Part shown: positions 4,921 to 9,068 of the stretch, piece after piece | Layout: every line of letters begins with the position of its first letter | Numbering within the stretch: position 1 is the first letter of the stretch | DNA from: an uncultured Collinsella sp. | Lineage (GTDB): Bacteria > Actinomycetota > Coriobacteriia > Coriobacteriales > Coriobacteriaceae | NCBI GenBank assembly: GCA_900552755.1 | Contig: USAY01000076.1 | Location: 1 to 9,068 of the forward strand | DNA length: 9,068 nt | Direction of reading: 5' to 3' | The notes under the pieces: generated by a model | Told to the model about the DNA's origin: nothing | Seen by the model: the letters and a program-made list of their open reading frames with translations, nothing else | The model's database searches: none | Translations under genes and position numbers: made by a program

Positions 4921-5604
4921 CTACATCTGCATGAAAGGGTTCTGCATGAGCTCGCGTGCCATGGTGGTCGAATCGCCATGACCGGTTAGGCAAACGGTAT
5001 CGGGCGGGAGAAGCCGGGCGAGCTTGGAGAGCGAGCGCAGAATCGCCGCCTCGTCTCCTCCAGAAAGATCGGTGCGGCCGTGCCCACTCGGAAACAGGGT
5101 GTCACCCACAAAGGCAATGTTCCCCTGCTCGGTGGCAGCAAACAAGACGATCCCGCCCGGCGTATGCCCTGACGTCTCGATCACCTGCAGGTAGATATCG
5201 CCCACCTCGATAGCATCTCCCTCGGCGAGCAGGCGCGTCGGCTCCCCGGGGTCAGGCGTCTCAATGCCCCACATAGCTCGCTGTTCCTCGATGTTCGCAT
5301 GCGGCACCGCCACGTCCTTAGCACACAGCTCATACTGGCAGCCCTCGCCAACGGTGGTTCGCACGCCTGCAACACCACCAACATGATCGGCATGGCCATG
5401 AGTGCATACGGCGCCAAGCATGCGTACGCCGGGATGCTCGGCTCGAACATGCTCCACCAGGCGCTCGCCTTCCCATGCGGGGTCGATAATCACGCACTCA
5501 TTGTCCGAAATAACAGCATAGCTATTGGTCTGAATGGGACCGTTTACGAGCGTCTCGATCTCGACCGATCCCTTGGGAGTTACATCCAAGGACACAGCAC
5601 TCAT
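4921..5604 (-). CDS. MBL-fold hydrolase, glyoxalase II-like
   Basis: A 227-residue metallo-beta-lactamase-fold enzyme of the short glyoxalase II / YcbL type. Hydroxyacylglutathione-like thioester hydrolysis is the best-known activity, but the real substrate is uncertain because glutathione is usually absent from such anaerobes. The complete metal-binding set is present: THGHADHVGG (68-77, ligands H69, H71, D73, H74), SGHTPGG (145-151, H147), VGDTLFPSGHGRTDL (166-180, D168) and TGHGD (207-211, H209). There is no signal peptide. The ATG at 5602-5604 is preceded by a GGAG-type ribosome binding site at about 5609-5616. It is 84 bp after rel, and a 12-bp hairpin lies in that gap. In Firmicutes an MBL gene often follows relA and dtd; here no dtd intervenes. 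Co-transcription with rel is plausible. Confidence 0.9.
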   Translation of the reverse strand: MSAVSLDVTPKGSVEIETLVNGPIQTNSYAVISDNECVIIDPAWEGERLVEHVRAEHPGVRMLGAVCTHGHADHVGGVAGVRTTVGEGCQYELCAKDVAVPHANIEEQRAMWGIETPDPGEPTRLLAEGDAIEVGDIYLQVIETSGHTPGGIVLFAATEQGNIAFVGDTLFPSGHGRTDLSGGDEAAILRSLSKLARLLPPDTVCLTGHGDSTTMARELMQNPFMQM

Positions 5605-5624
5605 GTTCCTCTCCTCTCTATAGA

Positions 5625-5652
5625 ACTCGAGGCATCAAACGATGCCTCGAGT
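5625..5652. repeat. Perfect 12-bp hairpin between rel and MBL gene
   Basis: ACTCGAGGCATC (5625-5636), a 4-nt AAAC loop and the exact reverse complement GATGCCTCGAGT (5641-5652). In the minus-strand RNA it is followed by TCTATAGAGAGG with no T-tract, so it is not a standard terminator. It sits about 8 nt upstream of the MBL ribosome binding site and 36 bp after the rel stop. It may be an RNA processing or stability element, or modulate read-through. Confidence 0.8.
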
Positions 5653-5688
5653 GTAGCGAATATCGATAATGTGGCACGTTCGTCGCGA

Positions 5689-8049
5689 CTAAACGCGGCG
5701 CTTAAGCTGGGCTCCACCCTCGCCGGGCATCAGGCGGCGCGCGTCGTAGACCGAGTCAACGCTGCTGATAGAGGCCAGCAGCGGATCCAGACCACTCGCG
5801 TCCGAGATCTCGACCATAAAGCGCAGGGTTGCAATACCCTCGCGGTTGGTCGACGTGGCGGCCGAAAGGATATTGCCGCCCGCATCGCCAATGGCAATGG
5901 TGACATCCTTGAGCAGGCCCATGCGGTCCAGGCACTCGACCACGATCTCGACCTGGAAGAGGGTGTCGGCAGCGCCGTCCCACTCCACTTCGATCATGCG
6001 CTCGGGATGCTCCATAAGGCCCTTGACGTTGGGGCAGTTGGCGCGATGCACCGAAACGCCACGGCCGCGCGTGATGAAGCCGACGATATCGTCGCCCGTC
6101 ACCGGATTGCAGCAATGCGCCAGACGGACCAGCAGTCCGCTGTTGCTCTCGCCCTTGACGATAATGCCGTTGCTGGCGCTCTTGCCGCGCTTTTGCGGCT
6201 TGCGGTTGGAGCCTCGGGCCGGCTGTTTCACGACCTCGGCGATAGCCTCGGCCTTGGTGAGCTGTTCCTCGGGCTTGGGGTCCAAGATTTGCTCGACCTT
6301 GTTACCCACAGCGCGCGGGGCAACTTTGCCGGCGCCGACGGCGGCAAACAAGTCCTCGAGCTGCTTGTAGTTAAACTGCTCCGCCACGGCGTTGAGTGCA
6401 CGCGTCGAACGCGGCGTGGAAATGCCATAGCCACGCTTACGCAGGTCCTTGGCCAGTATATCGCGACCGGCGGCAGCGTCGTCGTCCTTGGTCGCGGCGG
6501 CAAAATAGCGGCGGATCTTTGACTTGGCGGAAGGCGTCTTGACGATCTTGAGCCAATCGCGCGACGGCTTGGAACTCTTGTTGGTCAGGATCTCGACGCG
6601 GTCGCCCGTCTTGATCTCGTGCGTGAGTGGGGCCACCGCACCGTTGATCTTGGCACCGACGCAGTGGTTGCCCACCTCGGTGTGAACGGCGTAGGCAAAG
6701 TCGAGCGGCGTGGAGCCGGCGCGAAGCGCCATGACCTCGCCCTTGGGCGTAAAGACAAAAATCTCCTGGTCAAACAAGTCGACCTTCAGCGAGTGCAGGT
6801 ATTCCTTAGCGTCGGTGATCTCGTCAGACGCCGCCCAATCGAGCGAATGTTTGAGCCAGTTAATCTGGTCGTCCAGACGCTGGGCATCATTGGTCTTAGA
6901 CGCAGACGATCCGCCCGACTTCTTATAGAGCCAGTGGGCGGCAATGCCGTACTCGGCCTGCTCATGCATCTCGTAGGTTCGAATCTGAATCTCGAGCGGG
7001 CGGGCCGTGGGGCCGATAACCGTCGTATGGAGCGACTGGTAGTTATTGACCTTGGGCATGGCGATATAGTCTTTAAAACGACCGGGCATGGGGTGCCACA
7101 ACGTATGCACCGCGCCGAGCGTGGAGTAGCAATCGCGCACCGAATGCGTGATGACGCGCAGTGCCACCAGGTCGTAAATCTCGGAGAATTCCTTGCCCTT
7201 GCGCTTCATCTTTTGGTAGATGGACCAATAGTGCTTGGAGCGGCCATTGATCTGGAAGCCCTCCAGGCCAATGCGGTTGAGCTCGTCGGTGAGCGTCTTG
7301 ATGGTCTCGGCCAGATAGCGCTCACGGACCTCGCGCGACTCCGCCACCATGCGCGCGATGCGCTGGTAGGCGTCGGGCTCAAGGTAGAAGAAGGACAGGT
7401 CCTCGAGCTCCCACTTAATAGAGCTCATGCCCAGACGGTCGGCCAGGGGCGCATACACGTCCATGGTCTCGCGAGCCTTAAACAGGCGACGGTCCTCGCG
7501 AAGGGCCGCCAGCGTACGCATGTTATGCAGGCGGTCGGCAAGTTTGACGATGATAACGCGGATGTCCTTGGACATGGCGAGGAACATCTTGCGCAGCGTA
7601 AGCGCCTGTTTCTCGTCCATGCTATCGACTTCGATGTTGGTGAGCTTGGTCACGCCATCGACGAGCTCGGCCACCGTATCGCCAAACAGGCCGGAAACAT
7701 CGGCAAGCGAGGTCTCGGTATCCTCGACGGTATCGTGCAGCAGCGCGGCGCACACCACATCGCAGTCCATCTTGAGATCGGCCAAGATGATGGCCACCTC
7801 GACGGGATGGTTGATGTACATCTCACCCGAGCGGCGCTTTTGGTTGCAGTGCTTCTCGGCGGCAAAGCAATAGGCCTGCTCCACCTTAGAGAAGTCCTCC
7901 TCATTCATATATTTGAGGCACAGCCGCTCCAGCTTGTCGTAGCTGTCCGCCATAATCTCGGGCGGCAGCTCATCGGCATGCTTATAGTGCTCCATCTCCG
8001 AAAACGGCTGGAGGGTGGAATCATGGGCGGTACGGGCTGCGGCATCCAT
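5689..8049 (-). CDS. rel: Bifunctional (p)ppGpp synthetase/hydrolase, Rel
   Basis: This enzyme makes and degrades the stringent-response alarmone (p)ppGpp on ribosomes. The 786 residues show the full Rel architecture. The HD hydrolase domain has H81, H105-D106 in ALLHDTVED, and D172 and N176 in KLADRLHNM, with spacings matching the known hydrolase site, so hydrolysis should be intact. The synthetase domain has GRSKHYWSIYQKM (269-281), YDLVALRV (292-299), RFKDYIAMPKVNNYQSLHT (324-342) and EIQIRT (353-358). RFKD is the RxKD signature of bifunctional enzymes, not the ExDD of RelA-only synthetases. The TGS domain is about 428-490, followed by a helical region, a zinc-finger/RIS part with C646-C647 and HRANCPN, and an ACT domain (about 692-775). 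The ATG at 8047-8049 has a GGGGA-type ribosome binding site and is 15 bp from the upstream helicase gene, suggesting one operon. Synteny with recJ-apt-relA of Firmicutes supports the call. Confidence 0.97.
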   Translation of the reverse strand: MDAAARTAHDSTLQPFSEMEHYKHADELPPEIMADSYDKLERLCLKYMNEEDFSKVEQAYCFAAEKHCNQKRRSGEMYINHPVEVAIILADLKMDCDVVCAALLHDTVEDTETSLADVSGLFGDTVAELVDGVTKLTNIEVDSMDEKQALTLRKMFLAMSKDIRVIIVKLADRLHNMRTLAALREDRRLFKARETMDVYAPLADRLGMSSIKWELEDLSFFYLEPDAYQRIARMVAESREVRERYLAETIKTLTDELNRIGLEGFQINGRSKHYWSIYQKMKRKGKEFSEIYDLVALRVITHSVRDCYSTLGAVHTLWHPMPGRFKDYIAMPKVNNYQSLHTTVIGPTARPLEIQIRTYEMHEQAEYGIAAHWLYKKSGGSSASKTNDAQRLDDQINWLKHSLDWAASDEITDAKEYLHSLKVDLFDQEIFVFTPKGEVMALRAGSTPLDFAYAVHTEVGNHCVGAKINGAVAPLTHEIKTGDRVEILTNKSSKPSRDWLKIVKTPSAKSKIRRYFAAATKDDDAAAGRDILAKDLRKRGYGISTPRSTRALNAVAEQFNYKQLEDLFAAVGAGKVAPRAVGNKVEQILDPKPEEQLTKAEAIAEVVKQPARGSNRKPQKRGKSASNGIIVKGESNSGLLVRLAHCCNPVTGDDIVGFITRGRGVSVHRANCPNVKGLMEHPERMIEVEWDGAADTLFQVEIVVECLDRMGLLKDVTIAIGDAGGNILSAATSTNREGIATLRFMVEISDASGLDPLLASISSVDSVYDARRLMPGEGGAQLKRRV

Positions 8050-8064
8050 CGAGGTCCCCTTCCC

Positions 8065-9068
8065 CTAGGCCCGCGGTACGATCGGGCGGTTAACTTTGGC
8101 TAGCATATCAGAAGCGCACGAATCGAGCGCCCAGCTCCGGAAAGCCGAGAACTCCATGCGCGAGCGCAGACCCTCCAAATAGCGGATTGACCTACTCAAT
8201 TGCACACGGCCGGGGTTTTCGGCCATCGCGATGCGACGGGTGTCATCAAACCCCGAAACGCGACAGAAACCAAGCTCTTCGAAGATTCCCAGACCGCTTG
8301 CCACCGAGCGCTCGTCAACCGGCGTGCGGGCATCGATGGCAAGACACATCTGCGCGATGTCGATATCGCTCGCACTAAACGAGTCGTCTCCGGTCTTGCC
8401 GCGGTTGGAGCGCCACATGGTCTGCAGCGCTCGATAGAGCGTGACGAGCTCGTCGCGCTCGGGCGCGTAGCAATCGAGCAGGCGCTCGTTAATGCGAGCG
8501 TCACGCGACGAATAGAGCAGGTGAATCACGGCAGGCTGGCCGTCGCGACCGGCGCGTCCGCTCATCTGGTTGAACTCAATGCTGCCAAACGGCATGTGGT
8601 AGAGCACGACATGGCGGATATCGGGCAGGTTCACGCCCTCACCAAAGGCAGAGGTCGAAACGATGCAGCTGAGGCTTCCGTCACGAAACGCTTCCTCGAC
8701 ACGGCGACGATCGGAGCGCGCAAGCCCCGCGTTATAGAACGCGATGCGGGTCGCGCAATCGGGTACCCGCTTGCGCAGCGTCTTGGCAAGCGCCACGGAC
8801 TGGTCGCGCGAGTTGACGTAGATGACGGTCTTCTCCCCCGTAGCCACGATTGACACCAGGCGGTTCTCGCGGCTCGCAAGATCTCGGTCATCCTCGAGCT
8901 GCAAGTTCTCGCGCACCGTCTCGTCGACCACCGTACGGGTAATCGGCAGCACGCGGGCGAGCTCGGCCACAACCGGAGCCGTTGCGGTGGCAGTCGCGGC
9001 CAGAACGACCGGGTCGCCCAGGGCCTTGAGGATATCGGGCATGTCGAGATAGGCGCTGCGGTCGCCGC
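8065..9068 (-). CDS. RecQ-like helicase C-terminal part, probably of a RecJ fusion (partial)
   Basis: The reading frame is open through the right edge (the residues before the M at 9042 read GDRSAYLD), so the start is outside the window. Counting from that M, the visible superfamily 2 helicase motifs are LAATATAT (14-21, motif III), VIYVNSR (73-79, motif IV), IVSTSAFGEGVNLPD (127-141, motif V) and QMSGRAGRDG (159-168, motif VI arginine fingers). A winged-helix-like C-terminus with GIFEELGFCRVS (252-263) and ...SRSIRYLEGLRSRMEF follows. Motifs I and II must lie upstream. In Firmicutes recJ is near relA, and large RecJ nucleases of some anaerobes carry such a helicase module. I therefore infer that this is the end of a RecJ-helicase protein acting in recombination and repair. 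A standalone RecQ-family helicase is the alternative. Its stop is 15 bp before rel. Confidence 0.8.
   Translation of the reverse strand, partial: GDRSAYLDMPDILKALGDPVVLAATATATAPVVAELARVLPITRTVVDETVRENLQLEDDRDLASRENRLVSIVATGEKTVIYVNSRDQSVALAKTLRKRVPDCATRIAFYNAGLARSDRRRVEEAFRDGSLSCIVSTSAFGEGVNLPDIRHVVLYHMPFGSIEFNQMSGRAGRDGQPAVIHLLYSSRDARINERLLDCYAPERDELVTLYRALQTMWRSNRGKTGDDSFSASDIDIAQMCLAIDARTPVDERSVASGLGIFEELGFCRVSGFDDTRRIAMAENPGRVQLSRSIRYLEGLRSRMEFSAFRSWALDSCASDMLAKVNRPIVPRA

Noticed and set aside
5299..6522. Long plus-strand open frame of 407 codons
   Set aside because: It lies antisense to the MBL gene and the C-terminal half of rel, has no recognisable motif, and is the usual mirror frame of GC-rich coding DNA.
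6619..8103. Long plus-strand open frame of 494 codons
   Set aside because: It is fully antisense to rel, whose catalytic motifs are all intact, and shows no protein family pattern.
1..9068. CRISPR array, phage genes, toxin-antitoxin or defence genes
   Set aside because: No regularly spaced repeat series and no integrase, transposase, capsid, nuclease-defence or toxin motifs were seen; the recognisable genes are housekeeping genes.

Overview
All confidently called genes lie on the minus strand, so transcription runs from high to low coordinates. The DNA is GC-rich with G/C-ending codons. The gene order (RecJ-type helicase C-terminus, rel, MBL hydrolase, a streptococcal-like class II aldolase, infC-rpmI-rplT) and the protein style suggest an anaerobic gut actinomycete of the Coriobacteriia, perhaps Collinsella-like. 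That assignment is inference from general familiarity, not a database match.

Layout from right to left. (1) 9068-8065: C-terminal part of a RecQ-like helicase module, open at the window edge and probably the end of a RecJ-helicase fusion. Its stop is 15 bp from the start of (2), a complete bifunctional (p)ppGpp synthetase/hydrolase (8049-5689). (3) 5604-4921: a glyoxalase-II-like metallo-beta-lactamase-fold hydrolase, preceded by a perfect 12-bp intercistronic hairpin. (4) 4725-3859: class II fructose-bisphosphate aldolase with an extended -10 promoter candidate and a strong RBS. (5) 3836-3744: a 93-nt, almost fully self-complementary foldback. (6) 3602-2169: a transglutaminase-fold protein with an intact Cys-His-Asp triad. 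(7) 2129-2043: tRNA-Leu(CAA) with its own terminator. (8) 1881-1814: a second copy of only the tRNA 3' end plus terminator, separated from the first by 115 bp of dense small palindromes. (9) 1596-412: the translation operon infC-rpmI-rplT, closed by a strong terminator at 390-354. (10) 353-1: no confident gene.

The most interesting stretch is the infC leader (about 1802-1594). It can be read as one regulatory unit: an extended -10 element under a palindrome, a hairpin at the predicted RNA 5' end, a second hairpin, a candidate antiterminator, an intrinsic terminator just upstream of the gene, then a GGAGGT ribosome binding site 7 nt before an AUA codon that aligns with the unusual start codon of known infC genes. 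The nearby ATG overlaps the ribosome binding site and has none of its own. This suggests two layers of control: attenuation by a ribosomal protein or IF3-related signal, and IF3 autoregulation through a non-canonical start codon.

Functionally the window groups translation initiation and ribosome assembly (IF3, L35, L20, tRNA-Leu), stringent-response control of translation (Rel), DNA repair (RecJ-helicase) and central glycolysis (Fba).
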